43,970 nt of DNA from Paracoccaceae bacterium (GCA_002708925.1 PAPN01000018.1:1-43970); one strand, 5' to 3'. Shown: positions 33,726-43,023, counted from the stretch's first letter. Notes: generated by a model from the sequence alone, not told the origin. Numbers and translations: made by a program.

Positions 33726-35993
33726 GACAACCGTCACATCGCCCTCGACATTTTCCGGCCAGTGCAGCTGTACCTGATCGCGGTTGGCGCCCTCTTCGGT
33801 CGATACCCAGGGCATCGCGAAATTATCCGAGCCCCCTCCGTCGCGGATGCGGGACCGGGCCACGACGGATTCGACATTGCGCGCATAGCCGCCAAACGGC
33901 AGCGGGCCCGCGCAATAAACCGTCCAGGTGTCATTGGGGGTGTTTTGCTCATGATCCAGAACCAGCGGGTTCTCGATGCCTTGTTCGATGTTGTTAAAGC
34001 TGTTGCCCTTGACCACGATGTTGCGCATCCGGCCGAAATCCAGATCGGCAAACGAGGTATCCACCCGGTCCACGCGGTCCAGCACTCCATGGATCGAGCG
34101 GAACACGTTGCCGGTGACATTCAGCCCGTTGATGAAATGCCCGGACCCGTGCGGCTTGATCACGATGAAGCGGAACCAGGACGCCGAATCGATCGACTGG
34201 AACACGTTGTTTGAAATGTTCAGCGCGCTGAAGGAAAACTCGCTGTTGAATTCCGGCGCGGGGTCGTGTTCGTTCGTCCATTCGACAAAGCAGTTGTCGA
34301 TATAGTTGCCGTCGATGGTGGCGCGGTTGTGGGGGCTGGTCAGCACCAGGCCCGAGGTCCGCAGGCCCTCCAGTTCGCTGTCGCCCTGGAACCAGTGGTT
34401 GCCCGAAATGATCGAGCTGGTCCCGGCCAAGACCGCGAAATGACGGAACTTGGTGATCCGGTTGTTGCGTAGTTTCACGTCGTTGGCATTGGCATTCAGC
34501 GCAATCGAGACCCGATCCTGCGCGCGGGTGCCGCCTTCGTCCGACAGGAACTGGCAGCGGTCGATCAACATGCCCTGACAGCCTTCGCCGGGGCTGGAAA
34601 TCCCGCGATCCTTGGGCGCGGTCATGAAGCTGTCCTTCAGATGGAACGTCAGGCCTGCCGGTGCCAGCAGAATGCCGCTGCTGCGGCCGCCGCATTGGAA
34701 CTCGACATCCGAAATCATGAACTTCGACAGCTTCTGGAACCCCGAGAAATCCAGAATGTATTTGAACCGCGTAAAGGAATAGGTCTGCGTGCCCACCGCA
34801 TCATACAGGGGCCGGGACAGGGTGATTTCCTGCGTGGCGTTGTTTTTCGCGCGGACATAGACTTCGCGGCCCACCCCGTTTGCCCACACAAGCGCGCCGA
34901 TCGGGATATTGGCGACATTGGTGACATTGGTCAGGGTTGTCGGATTGTTTGCGTTATAGGTCGCGGTCGAGGTGAAGCTCTCGGTATCCCAGTTCGCGTT
35001 GTTTTCGGCATAGAACTGGCCGTTCCGGATCTGGCGGCGGGTGGCGTATTCGGTGCGATTGTTCACCGCCGCCTGCATGTCAATCGGCCCCGAAACCGAG
35101 ATCCGTCGCCCGCCCAGATCCAGCGATTCGTGATCGGAATTGTTCAGCAGCGACTGAAACGCCTTTTTGAACGCCAGCTCTTCGTTGTCGAAGGCGTCAA
35201 TATAGGTGGGCAGGTCAAAGTTTTTGGTCAGCGACAGCATGGCCGCGTCCGGCATGGTCACTGTGCCCTCGAAACGCACCCGGTTTGAAAACGTCACGTC
35301 GCTGCCCAGATAGTACGTCCCGGCCGAGATCAGCACAATGCGCCCGTCTGCGGCATCGTCTGCGGCCTCGAAGGCGGCGGTGTCGTCCGTCACACCATTG
35401 CCGATGGCGCCGAAATCGCGCACGTCCACCCAATCCAGCATCGAGCGCAGATACGCCTCGGTGATGTCCTCGATCACGATGTCGTCCACACGGATCACGC
35501 CGCCGTTGGGGCCCGTGATATTCAGGCCGAAATGCCCATAGATCACCGGATCGGGCCAGATCATGTCCACACCGCCGCGATTGCCCGAGCCGACGATGGC
35601 GCTGATCTCGACGACCTCGCCGTAGCTGGTCAGATCCACCGAGGTTCCGACCCGTGTCAGCCCGGTGACCAGATCATTGTTGCCATCTCCGGCCCAGCCC
35701 GAAATCTGAACGCTGGGCAGGTTGCCGCTGATCGCCTTGACCCGTGCGGTGATGCGCAGATAGCAGCCCGGATAAATCGGGGTTTCGCCCATATAGCGCA
35801 GCAGCTGCGTGCTGGTGGTTTTTTGCAATTCCAGACAGCCCGCGAAATCCTGGTCCGCAGGCACAAAGGCCGCGTTCACGGCCCCGTCATAAGTGTCCGA
35901 GCCGGGCGTGCCTTCCCCACTGGACCACACATCCAGCCCAGCCTCGAACGGGGTGGGCATGAATACCACACCATCGGTAATCGCCTTGTTCAT
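33705..35993 (-). CDS. Tailspike-like beta-helix protein, candidate GTA tail fibre
   Basis: A 762-aa protein. Residues 1-60 (MNKAITDGVVFMPTPFEAGL...) are followed by a carbohydrate-binding-like beta domain (about 75-180). A pectate-lyase-3/GH28-type right-handed beta-helix begins at WVDVRDFGAIGNGVTDDTAAF (188-208) and runs to about residue 680, with many repeated SNNVF/SGNHW/DGNYIDN turns. There is no signal peptide, unlike secreted lyases, and the layout is that of phage tailspikes. I recall relatives in Rhodobacterales, and the Rhodobacter capsulatus gene-transfer agent uses an unlinked tail-fibre gene, rcc00171. That link is a hypothesis from memory. AAAGGA precedes the ATG. No other phage gene is nearby. 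Confidence 0.75.
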   Translation of the reverse strand: MNKAITDGVVFMPTPFEAGLDVWSSGEGTPGSDTYDGAVNAAFVPADQDFAGCLELQKTTSTQLLRYMGETPIYPGCYLRITARVKAISGNLPSVQISGWAGDGNNDLVTGLTRVGTSVDLTSYGEVVEISAIVGSGNRGGVDMIWPDPVIYGHFGLNITGPNGGVIRVDDIVIEDITEAYLRSMLDWVDVRDFGAIGNGVTDDTAAFEAADDAADGRIVLISAGTYYLGSDVTFSNRVRFEGTVTMPDAAMLSLTKNFDLPTYIDAFDNEELAFKKAFQSLLNNSDHESLDLGGRRISVSGPIDMQAAVNNRTEYATRRQIRNGQFYAENNANWDTESFTSTATYNANNPTTLTNVTNVANIPIGALVWANGVGREVYVRAKNNATQEITLSRPLYDAVGTQTYSFTRFKYILDFSGFQKLSKFMISDVEFQCGGRSSGILLAPAGLTFHLKDSFMTAPKDRGISSPGEGCQGMLIDRCQFLSDEGGTRAQDRVSIALNANANDVKLRNNRITKFRHFAVLAGTSSIISGNHWFQGDSELEGLRTSGLVLTSPHNRATIDGNYIDNCFVEWTNEHDPAPEFNSEFSFSALNISNNVFQSIDSASWFRFIVIKPHGSGHFINGLNVTGNVFRSIHGVLDRVDRVDTSFADLDFGRMRNIVVKGNSFNNIEQGIENPLVLDHEQNTPNDTWTVYCAGPLPFGGYARNVESVVARSRIRDGGGSDNFAMPWVSTEEGANRDQVQLHWPENVEGDVTVVVRMDAY

Positions 35994-36157
35994 TGCGTAT
36001 CCTTTCCTCTGTCCCCGCAAGGCCACATGCCTGACCGGGCAATCCGCTGTCCGGGTCCGCTCCCGGCTGAGAGGGGGATAGCAAACGAAGGGTTAACAGC
36101 CCCTGAGACCACCGTGACGGTGGGGGCGTTTGCTGATTGTTTCCAGAGGGTTACACT

Positions 36158-36901
36158 TTATGATCCGTCGCGCGAATCCGGCAGCCAGTCAAAGGCGCGC
36201 TGTAGCTGAGCGGCCCCATCGGTTTTGAACCAGCGCCCATGGGCCAGGATCACCCGTTCGGGATTCCACTCCAGCATCTGCTGAACCGAGCCCCGCAGCG
36301 CCGGAAAATGATTGCGAAAGGTCAGCCGCATATCGCGCGGCATTCCCCCGTTCGGGGCCTGAATGCCGCCGATCCGGGTGGCCAGCTTCATCCACCAGGG
36401 CAAGTGTTCGGGGTCGAAATTCTCGATCAGGTCTGTCAGGATCAGGCTGCGGCTGGCGCGGTGGAAAAACACTGCCTCGCGGTGGATCAAAGAGCCCTTC
36501 ACGATCAGCTGTTCGATCTGTCCGGCCCAGGCTTGCGGTGCCTCATCCGTCAGCGCATGATCGAACCGCCCCGGCAGCCCGCGCCGCCTGGCGCGTTCCT
36601 TTACGCCCGGCGCGGCCCAGGCCTGGGCGCTGGGGAAGGCCGCCTGCCATTCATGCACATAGGCATAGTGAATCCAGTTCGGCGCGATCAGGTGGCGCAC
36701 TGGCCCCAGCGCGTCCAGCTCGGTGTGCAGCCCATCCGTCAGCCGCGTGGGCGAATGTACCCACAGCCCGCCACCGGCCAGCCGGGCCACCGTGGCACGG
36801 GTGGAAAAGGGCATCCCGTAAAACCGGATCGCGGGGCCGTCGATCAGCCAGATGTCCCGCGCCACGGGTTTCAGCGTGTTCAGAGGCTCGTATCCCGTCA
36901 T
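36158..36901 (-). CDS. DUF4336 family protein
   Basis: A 247-aa protein of the DUF4336 family, thought to be related to the metallo-beta-lactamase fold. Recognisable stretches are LKPVARDIWLIDGPAIRFYGMPFSTRATVARL, HLIAPNWIHYAYVHEWQAAFPSA, SLILTDLIENF and VILAHGRWF. Several His and Asp residues could bind metal, but the HxHxDH motif is absent. Function is unknown. The start MTGYEPLNTL is preceded by a weak AGGATGAATG. It lies downstream of lysS on the same strand, beyond a terminator; the beta-helix gene follows 164 bp later. Confidence 0.82.
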   Translation of the reverse strand: MTGYEPLNTLKPVARDIWLIDGPAIRFYGMPFSTRATVARLAGGGLWVHSPTRLTDGLHTELDALGPVRHLIAPNWIHYAYVHEWQAAFPSAQAWAAPGVKERARRRGLPGRFDHALTDEAPQAWAGQIEQLIVKGSLIHREAVFFHRASRSLILTDLIENFDPEHLPWWMKLATRIGGIQAPNGGMPRDMRLTFRNHFPALRGSVQQMLEWNPERVILAHGRWFKTDGAAQLQRAFDWLPDSRDGS

Positions 36902-36945
36902 GCGACATTCATCCTGCGCGCCGTCTGCAAAAACAAGCGTAAAAT

Positions 36946-36972
36946 GCAAAAGGCCGCGCACCCGGCGCGGCC
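36946..36972 (-). terminator. Intrinsic terminator after lysS
   Basis: On the minus strand GGCCGCGC and GCGCGGCC form an 8-bp stem with loop CGGGT, followed by TTTTGCATTTT. It ends 36 bp after the lysS stop and 45 bp before the DUF4336 start, so that gene has its own short promoter region. Confidence 0.9.
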
Positions 36973-37008
36973 TCTTTATATATGTCCGGATATTGGTCCA
37001 GACGGGGC

Positions 37009-38583
37009 TTAGCCCAGCTCGCCCGCCAGGCCCTTATCAATCAGAGCGATGGTTTCGTCGATCCCATAGAGCGCGATGAACCCGCCGAAGCGCGGCCCCT
37101 GGGACGCGCCCAGCAGCACCTCATAGAGCGCCTTGAACCAGTCGCGCATCGGATCGAACCGTTCGCGGCCCACACTGAACACCAGCCCTTGCAGCTCTTC
37201 TGCGTCCACGGGGGCATCCCAGGCGGCCAGCTTGTCGCGAAGCTCGGTCAGGGCTTCGCGCTCCAGATCGGTGGGCGCGCGGAACACTTTGGTCGGCTTC
37301 ACGAAGTCGTTGTAGTAGCGCACGGCAAAGCCCGCGGCCTGATCCATATCGGCATTGGTTTCGGGGCTGGCATCCGGCGCATAGCGCTGAATAAAGCCCC
37401 ACATCGTGTCCTTGTCCTCGGCCCCCGACACGGACGCCAGGTTCAGCAGCATCCCAAAAGGCACCACCATGGTGGACGCGGGCGGGTTGCCGTTGTGGAT
37501 ATGCCAGACCGGGTTATTCACCTGTTGCGCCGCATCCTGACCGGGGAAGGCGCGCAGCTGCTGGTGGTATTCGTCCACGGCCTTGGGGATAACGTCGAAA
37601 TGCATCCGCTTGGCGGTTTTGGGCTTTTGATACATGAAGTACGACAGGGATTCCGTGCTGGCATAGGTCAGCCATTCGTCGATCGTCAGCCCGTTGCCTT
37701 TCGACTTGGAAATCTTCTCACCGTTTTCGTCCAGGAACAGCTCATAGGTGAAATGCTCGGGCTTCTTGCCGCCCAGAATCTGGCAGATCCGGTCATAGAT
37801 CGGCGTGTTGGTGCTGTGATCCTTGCCGTACATTTCGAAATCCACGTCCAGAGCGGCCCAGCGGGCGCCGAAATCGGGCTTCCATTGCAGTTTCACATTG
37901 CCGCCAGTCACCGGCAGGGTCCATTCGCGGCCGTCCTCGTCATCGAAGGTGATGGTGTAATCGTCCTTGTTTACCGATTTCATCGGCACATACAGAACGC
38001 GGCCGGTTTCGGGGTGGATGGGCAGGAAGATCGAGTAGGTCTGCTGGCGCTCTTCGCGCAGGGATTTCAGCATCACCTTCATCACGTCATCGTATTTGTC
38101 TACGGCGCGTTTCAGCACCTCGTCGAACTGGCCGGTCTTGTAGAATTCGGTGGCCGAGTAGAACTCGTATTCAAATCCGAACGTATCCAGAAACCGGCGC
38201 AGCATGGCGTTGTTATGGTCGCCAAAGCTGTCGTATTCCTCGAACGGGTCGGGCACGGCGGTCAGAGGTTTTTGGATATTGGCGTGCAGCAATTCCTGGT
38301 TCGGCACGTTTTCGGGCACTTTGCGCATCCCGTCCATATCGTCCGAAAAACAGATCAGACGGGTGGGGATGTCGCTGATCAGCTCGAACGCGTGGCGGAT
38401 CATCGTGGTGCGGGCGACCTCGCCAAAGGTGCCGATATGCGGCAGGCCCGACGGCCCATAGCCGGTTTCAAACAGGACATGCCCCTTTTCGGGGGCCTTC
38501 TTTTCGTAGCGTTTGACCAGCTTGCGGGCCTCCTCAAAGGGCCAGGCTTTGGATTTGAGTGCGGCTTCACGCAGGTCAGACAT
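37009..38583 (-). CDS. lysS: Class I lysyl-tRNA synthetase
   Basis: Charges Lys onto tRNA-Lys using the class I fold found in archaea and alphaproteobacteria rather than the usual bacterial class II enzyme. The 524-aa protein has PSGLPHIGT (HIGH type, 49-52) and KISKSKGNG (KMSKS). An alpha-helical C-terminal anticodon domain follows. The start [15 protein letters not shown] has GGAG seven bases upstream; the longer reading frame runs into the divergent promoter. It diverges from the TerB-like gene across 122 bp. Confidence 0.96.
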   Translation of the reverse strand: MSDLREAALKSKAWPFEEARKLVKRYEKKAPEKGHVLFETGYGPSGLPHIGTFGEVARTTMIRHAFELISDIPTRLICFSDDMDGMRKVPENVPNQELLHANIQKPLTAVPDPFEEYDSFGDHNNAMLRRFLDTFGFEYEFYSATEFYKTGQFDEVLKRAVDKYDDVMKVMLKSLREERQQTYSIFLPIHPETGRVLYVPMKSVNKDDYTITFDDEDGREWTLPVTGGNVKLQWKPDFGARWAALDVDFEMYGKDHSTNTPIYDRICQILGGKKPEHFTYELFLDENGEKISKSKGNGLTIDEWLTYASTESLSYFMYQKPKTAKRMHFDVIPKAVDEYHQQLRAFPGQDAAQQVNNPVWHIHNGNPPASTMVVPFGMLLNLASVSGAEDKDTMWGFIQRYAPDASPETNADMDQAAGFAVRYYNDFVKPTKVFRAPTDLEREALTELRDKLAAWDAPVDAEELQGLVFSVGRERFDPMRDWFKALYEVLLGASQGPRFGGFIALYGIDETIALIDKGLAGELG

Positions 38584-38705
38584 GTCTTGCTCCAACAGAA
38601 ATGGGTCCGCCCGCGCCCCATGCGCGGCAGACCGCCGCTTCCTATTGCGGCGCGGCGCGACAGTCAATATTCTGCACTGCGACAACGATCATCAGGACGC
38701 ATGAA

Positions 38706-39137
38706 ATGACCGCAGAAGCCGATGTTTCCCACCCGCTCAGCCCGCAAGACTGCCTTGTGGCGCTGATGATTGCCGTTTCGGCCTCAGACGAGGAGCTGCG
38801 CACCGCTGAATTGGTGAAGATTCAGAACGCGGTGAATCACCTGCCGATTTTTGCCGATTACGATATCGACCGGATGAATGTCATGGGCAAAACCGTGATG
38901 GATCTGTTCGGAGAAGAGGACGGGCTGGATGCTCTGTTCGGTCTGATCCGCGATAACCTGCCGGAAAAACTGTTCGAAACGGCCTATGCGCTGGCCTGCG
39001 ATGTGGCTGCCGCCGATGGCACGCTTCAGGAAACCGAGCTGCGCCTGCTGGAAGAAATCCGTTATGAGCTGAACATCGACCGCCTGCACGCCGCCGCGAT
39101 CGAGCGTGGCGCGCGGGCGCGGCACATCAGCCTTTAA
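38706..39137 (+). CDS. TerB-family protein
   Basis: A 143-aa all-helical protein resembling the TerB tellurite-resistance domain: LVALMIAVSASDEELRTAELVKIQNAV near the N-terminus and ACDVAAADGTLQETELRLLEEI later are two acidic helix-loop-helix units of the kind that bind metal in TerB. No other ter genes are present, so resistance is unlikely to be the role. AGGA lies nine bases before the ATG. Its TAA overlaps the stop of the convergent dacB through TTAA. Confidence 0.85.
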   Translation: MTAEADVSHPLSPQDCLVALMIAVSASDEELRTAELVKIQNAVNHLPIFADYDIDRMNVMGKTVMDLFGEEDGLDALFGLIRDNLPEKLFETAYALACDVAAADGTLQETELRLLEEIRYELNIDRLHAAAIERGARARHISL

Positions 39138-40624
39138 CTGCCATAAAGCGTGCCCCAGCGCTCGATCAGGGCCTGTTGCAGCTTCTTTGACGACTTGTTC
39201 CAGTGGCGCCCCCCGTCGGGGCGTTCACGTTCGGCGCGGCTCAGGCGTTTGCGGCGGGATTGATCTGCGGTGAAAATCGCGAAAGTCAGCTCGGTCCCGT
39301 CTGCGGCCGTCATGTACCCGGCCAGAGAGCTGACGAAATTCAGCGTTCCGGTCTTGGCGCGTACCTTGATCGGGTGGGCCTTGTTCACCCGTCCGCGCGC
39401 ATCGCGCAGGGGGATATTCTTCATCAGATCGCGCAGCGGGCCGTTGTGATAGGCGGCGCTCAGGGCGTGGCCCATGTCCTCGGATGTCAGGCGCGAGCCA
39501 TCGCCCAATCCCGAGTGATCCACCAGCCGGGTATGCGTCATGCCCAGCCTTTGCGCGGCCCAGCGGCTCATTTCCTGGGCCGAGCCGCGCAGAGTGCCGG
39601 CCTTACCCAGCCGCGCCCGCGTGGCCGCCAGCCCCACCAGTTCGGCGGTCAGGTTGGTGGAATATTTCAGCATCCCGCGCAGGATGTTGCGCAGCGTGTC
39701 GCTTTCATGGGTGATCAGAGCCGTCCCACCCGGCAGTTTGGCGGCCTGGGCCTCGCGCGGTAGCGCAATTCCCTGCGCGCGGGCCAGGGTACGGAATACC
39801 TGCCCGGCGTAGATGTCCGGTTTGCGCACGGGCAACCAGCGAGAGCCGCCCTTGCCCAGGGCCCCGCTGGCGACGGTCCAGCTGTCCACGCCGTTGCGGT
39901 CGCGATAGGTATAGACCGGCAGATCCCGTTTCACGACGGACATCGTGGCCACACGGACGGCAGGGCGGTAGCGTTCGGATCGGGCGTCCATTGTCACGCC
40001 CCAACTGTCGCCAGCCCGTTTCCATTCGAAATGCACCCGGTTGAAGTTCAGCGACAGCCCCGAGAGCGCCGGGTTATAGCCTACATGCTCGGGCTGGCTG
40101 GAATCGATCTGCCGCGCATAGGGAACAGAGCCGCCCCAGACCAGAAATTTGCCGGTTATCCCGGTGACGCCCGCGTTTTTCAGCCCTGCGGCCATTGTCG
40201 CCAGGGCATCGGTGTCCAGGGTCGGGTCGCCGCCGCCCGCCAGGATCAGATCGCCCTGGATTTTGCCGCCCTGAACCGGACCTGTAGCAATCAGGCGCGT
40301 CCGAAAGCGATGGTCAGGCCCCAGATGTTCCAGCGCATAAAGAGCGGTCACGGATTTCGCCACACTGGCCGGCGGCAGCCCCTGATCAGCGTGGCGGGTC
40401 TCTAGGATCTGGCCGGTTTTCGCGTCGGCCACGATGAACGAGACCTCTCCGCTTAGCCCGGCCTTGGCGATCAGGGCCTCGGCCCCGGTGACGGCCATCT
40501 TGTGAAACCCGTCGGGGCGCAGATGCGGGCGCAGTGACAGAGCAGGCGGCCCCGCCAGCACGGGCTGCGCCGCGAACCCCGCAGCGATGGTAAAAAAGGA
40601 ACGTCTGGAAATGCGTTGAACCAT
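39134..40624 (-). CDS. dacB: D-alanyl-D-alanine carboxypeptidase/endopeptidase (PBP4 type)
   Basis: Periplasmic peptidoglycan enzyme of 496 aa. The N-terminus ISRRSFFTIAAGFAAQPVLA is a twin-arginine signal. Penicillin-binding motifs are SVAK (Ser87-Lys90), STN in KYSTNLTAEL and KTG in RAKTGTLNFVSSLAGY. Between the first two lies the long insertion typical of class C PBP4. Tat rather than Sec export is noteworthy for a PBP. It lies 63 bp after nadD on the same strand, possibly co-transcribed. The ribosome-binding site is weak. Confidence 0.93.
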   Translation of the reverse strand: MVQRISRRSFFTIAAGFAAQPVLAGPPALSLRPHLRPDGFHKMAVTGAEALIAKAGLSGEVSFIVADAKTGQILETRHADQGLPPASVAKSVTALYALEHLGPDHRFRTRLIATGPVQGGKIQGDLILAGGGDPTLDTDALATMAAGLKNAGVTGITGKFLVWGGSVPYARQIDSSQPEHVGYNPALSGLSLNFNRVHFEWKRAGDSWGVTMDARSERYRPAVRVATMSVVKRDLPVYTYRDRNGVDSWTVASGALGKGGSRWLPVRKPDIYAGQVFRTLARAQGIALPREAQAAKLPGGTALITHESDTLRNILRGMLKYSTNLTAELVGLAATRARLGKAGTLRGSAQEMSRWAAQRLGMTHTRLVDHSGLGDGSRLTSEDMGHALSAAYHNGPLRDLMKNIPLRDARGRVNKAHPIKVRAKTGTLNFVSSLAGYMTAADGTELTFAIFTADQSRRKRLSRAERERPDGGRHWNKSSKKLQQALIERWGTLYGS

Positions 40625-40687
40625 GGGAAAATCTAACCCCAGCCTTTCATATAGAACAAGCGCCCAAAATTGACGTTTGCTTCTGAA

Positions 40688-41287
40688 TTAGCGCCAATCA
40701 CCCCTGTCGCGGATTTCTGTTGACGAATGATCTCGCATCGGGACGTTCAGAAAGCACCATTTCGGCGCTGCGGCATGTCCCAGCATCCGGCTGTCGGATC
40801 GGCCCAGGCGCGCGTGCTCGAATACCCGTGCGGTTTTCGAGGACCGGGCCGAGATTCTCTGGCCGGGCCGGGCCAGCACTCCTACCGGGACCGAGCGCAT
40901 GATCCATCGCCAGTCCTGCCATTGGCTGAACTGCACCAGATTGTCCGCGCCCATCAGCCAGACAAAGCGGACCTTTGGATAAAGCCGCTGCAACTGGCGC
41001 AGGGTCTGCGCGGTATAGCGCGTGCCCAGCTGTGCCTCGATGTCGGTGATTTTGACGCGCGGGTGCTGCATCACCTGCCGCGCGTGCCGGAGGCGGCGAT
41101 CCATGCCGGCGGGGCCGTGTTCTTTAAGCGGGTTGCCGGGGCTGACCAGCCACCAGACCTCGTCCAGCCCGAAGCGTTTCAGGGCCTCGCGGGTGATATG
41201 CGCATGGCCTTCGTGGGCCGGATCGAAGGATCCCCCCAGCAGCCCGACCACCCGCCCCGCAGGCGCATATGGCACAGAGTTTCTCAT
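40688..41287 (-). CDS. nadD: Nicotinate-nucleotide adenylyltransferase
   Basis: Adenylates nicotinate mononucleotide to deamido-NAD, the substrate of NadE. The 199-aa protein has [13 protein letters not shown] with HxGH (25-28), [24 protein letters not shown] and the closing SSTEIR. The start [12 protein letters not shown] gives the family length; a longer in-frame ATG runs into the divergent promoter. In many relatives nadD lies near rsfS and proA, but here dacB follows. Confidence 0.95.
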   Translation of the reverse strand: MRNSVPYAPAGRVVGLLGGSFDPAHEGHAHITREALKRFGLDEVWWLVSPGNPLKEHGPAGMDRRLRHARQVMQHPRVKITDIEAQLGTRYTAQTLRQLQRLYPKVRFVWLMGADNLVQFSQWQDWRWIMRSVPVGVLARPGQRISARSSKTARVFEHARLGRSDSRMLGHAAAPKWCFLNVPMRDHSSTEIRDRGDWR

Positions 41288-41344
41288 CCCGCTTCCATCG
41301 CCCTGGCATATGAGGCCTGTCAAGCCGATTGACGCATCCTGCGG

Positions 41345-41391
41345 TTGACAGAGAGAGTATCGTTGACTTATGCAAACCAAATAGGTTGACT
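41345..41391 (+). promoter_or_regulatory. Promoter zone with three TTGAC motifs before the HTH-GNAT gene
   Basis: TTGAC occurs at 41345, 41363 and 41386 in the gap between nadD and the HTH-GNAT gene. The first, TTGACA, is a consensus -35 with TATGCA 18 bases on. AACC-AAATA-GGTT (41376-41388) is a small inverted repeat covering the presumed start region and could be an operator for the HTH protein itself. These are sequence matches only. Confidence 0.35.
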
Positions 41392-41405
41392 GAGGTAAAT
41401 CAAAA

Positions 41406-42281
41406 ATGTCCGACAATGCAATCGCCCGCATCCGCCGCTTCAATCGGGCGGTGACGCGTGAAACCGGGGCTCTGGATCAGTCTTTCCTGGGGCGCGGGCG
41501 GCCGTTGGGGGTGGCGCGGGTGCTTCATGCCATCGGCGCGCAGGGTGCAGATCTAGAGGATATTCGCCGCTACCTGGGGCTGGATAAGACCTTGCTGAGC
41601 CGCTATCTGAAAACGCTACAGGATGAGGGCCTGACCACCTTAGAGAAAGACGCCGCCGATGGCCGTCGGCGCCGCGCCGTCCTGACGGATCGAGGGCGGG
41701 CCGAGTGTGAGGCCTATAATGCCCTGTCCAATGCCCGCGCCCAATCCCTGCTGACGCGCCATCCCGATCCGGCCGCTGTTCTGGCGGCGATGGATCTGAT
41801 CGCCACGGCTCTGGGCCCCGATGACGTTGACATGCAAGAGCTGGACCCGCGCCACCCGGCGGCCCTTGGGTGCCTGAACGCCTATTACAAGGAACTGTCG
41901 CAGCGTCTGCGCACCGGGTTTGACGTGTCTCTGTCCGCCGATCCCGAGGCCGCGGATATGCTGGCGCCGCGCGGGGCCTTTGTGGTGGCGGTGTCGGATG
42001 GGGTGCCGCTGGGCTGCGTCGGGCTGAAGGGCACGGACAAGGGCTATGCCGAGATCAAACGCCTGTGGGTCTCGCCCGCCGCGCGGGGGCTGGGGATGGC
42101 CAAGCGCCTGATGTTCCGGATTGAAACCCGCGCGCGCGATCTGGGCATTGCTACCTTGCGGCTGGATACCAACTCGGCCCTGCCCGAGGCCGTCAGCATG
42201 TATCCCAGCGCTGGCTGGACCGAGATCGACCGTTTCAACGATGACCCCTATCCGGACCACTTTTTTGAAAAGACCCTGTAG
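41406..42281 (+). CDS. MarR-type HTH fused to GNAT acetyltransferase
   Basis: A 291-aa fusion. Residues about 1-145 form a MarR-like winged helix ([44 protein letters not shown]). Residues about 150-291 form a GNAT domain with the acetyl-CoA loop [13 protein letters not shown] and a PSAGWTEI end. Such fusions occur in many actinobacteria and proteobacteria; what is acetylated and what DNA is bound are unknown. No strong ribosome-binding site is seen (GAGGTAAATCAAAA). It converges on the HNH gene (10 bp between). Confidence 0.88.
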   Translation: MSDNAIARIRRFNRAVTRETGALDQSFLGRGRPLGVARVLHAIGAQGADLEDIRRYLGLDKTLLSRYLKTLQDEGLTTLEKDAADGRRRRAVLTDRGRAECEAYNALSNARAQSLLTRHPDPAAVLAAMDLIATALGPDDVDMQELDPRHPAALGCLNAYYKELSQRLRTGFDVSLSADPEAADMLAPRGAFVVAVSDGVPLGCVGLKGTDKGYAEIKRLWVSPAARGLGMAKRLMFRIETRARDLGIATLRLDTNSALPEAVSMYPSAGWTEIDRFNDDPYPDHFFEKTL

Positions 42282-42291
42282 GGGCGTGGGC

Positions 42292-43023
42292 TTAGCGCTT
42301 CCTCAGGCGTCGCAGCCCTTTCAGGTCGTCCGGGCGCTTCAGCGTATGGATCAGGCGGTGACAGGTGGCGCATAGAACGGCGAAATCATCGGGTGATACG
42401 GCCCGCTCCTGCGGTGGCATCTGCGCCACGGGCCGCAGGTGATGCGCATCCATGCAGGCCATGGCCTTGTCACGCCCAAAGGCCGCTTCGGCGTCCAGAT
42501 CGCAGCCTTCGCAGACCAGCCCCTTGGTCTCTTTGATCCGCCGCGTACTGACCCCGCGCCGTTCCCATCTTAAATGATACTTAGCGATTTTGCGCTCATA
42601 TCCCAGAGGTGCCTGCTGGGACTGAGCCGGTTCCGAGGGGTTCAGAAGCGTCTCGGCATTGTTTTCGGTTTCGTGGCCATCCGGGTGAAATACGGTGTGG
42701 GGGTCGGCCAGCTCTTCGGGGTCGAAACCGGACAGGCCAAGATGACGCTTGCGATCTTTGTCAAAGATAACATATGCAAAGCCCAGCTTGCCAAGATCGC
42801 GGCGATACCTATCGCTGGTGAACTGTGGATACAGATCTTTCCCGGACAATGCCCCGGCAATACGCACAGCAGGCTTTAAATCCCACAGCATCCCATCACG
42901 CGGATCCATCAGATACACCTTCCCTGACCAGCTTGACGGTGAAACATCCTGATCCGGCATCGCGTCCAATGCGGCCAGAATATCTGCGCGCGTCATCCCG
43001 ATCTCGTCAAAACTATAGCCCAT
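42292..43023 (-). CDS. McrA-like HNH endonuclease
   Basis: A 243-aa predicted nuclease. The C-terminal HNH domain has paired zinc cysteines (CEGC and CATCHRLIH) around MDAHHLRPVAQM with the catalytic His. The N-terminal half (VYLMDPRDGMLWDLKPAVRIAG...YRRDLGKLGFAYVIFD) resembles N-terminal domains of modification-dependent McrA-type enzymes; I am less sure of this. No methyltransferase is adjacent, which fits an enzyme that cuts modified DNA rather than a standard restriction-modification pair. GAGGAG precedes the chosen ATG. Parts of the gene look more AT-rich than neighbours, suggesting transfer. Confidence 0.83.
   Translation of the reverse strand: MGYSFDEIGMTRADILAALDAMPDQDVSPSSWSGKVYLMDPRDGMLWDLKPAVRIAGALSGKDLYPQFTSDRYRRDLGKLGFAYVIFDKDRKRHLGLSGFDPEELADPHTVFHPDGHETENNAETLLNPSEPAQSQQAPLGYERKIAKYHLRWERRGVSTRRIKETKGLVCEGCDLDAEAAFGRDKAMACMDAHHLRPVAQMPPQERAVSPDDFAVLCATCHRLIHTLKRPDDLKGLRRLRKR

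Noticed and set aside
33705..35993. Reading the beta-helix gene as a secreted pectate lyase.
   Set aside because: No signal peptide is present and the layout resembles tailspikes. Type I secretion remains possible, so the lyase reading is set aside rather than excluded.
36109..36123. A terminator after the DUF4336 gene at CCACCG-TGA-CGGTGG.
   Set aside because: The hairpin has no T-run on either strand, so it is only noted as a structure.
33700..36160. A prophage or prophage remnant around the tailspike-like gene.
   Set aside because: Flanking genes are housekeeping or small envelope genes; no integrase, capsid, terminase, portal or lysis gene is visible.
36982..38709. A 575-codon plus-strand frame opposite lysS.
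   Set aside because: lysS carries HIGH and KMSKS motifs; the opposite frame is a composition shadow.
38706..39137. A tellurite-resistance island suggested by the TerB-like gene.
   Set aside because: No terA, terC, terD, terE or terZ gene is near; single TerB-like proteins are common and not diagnostic.
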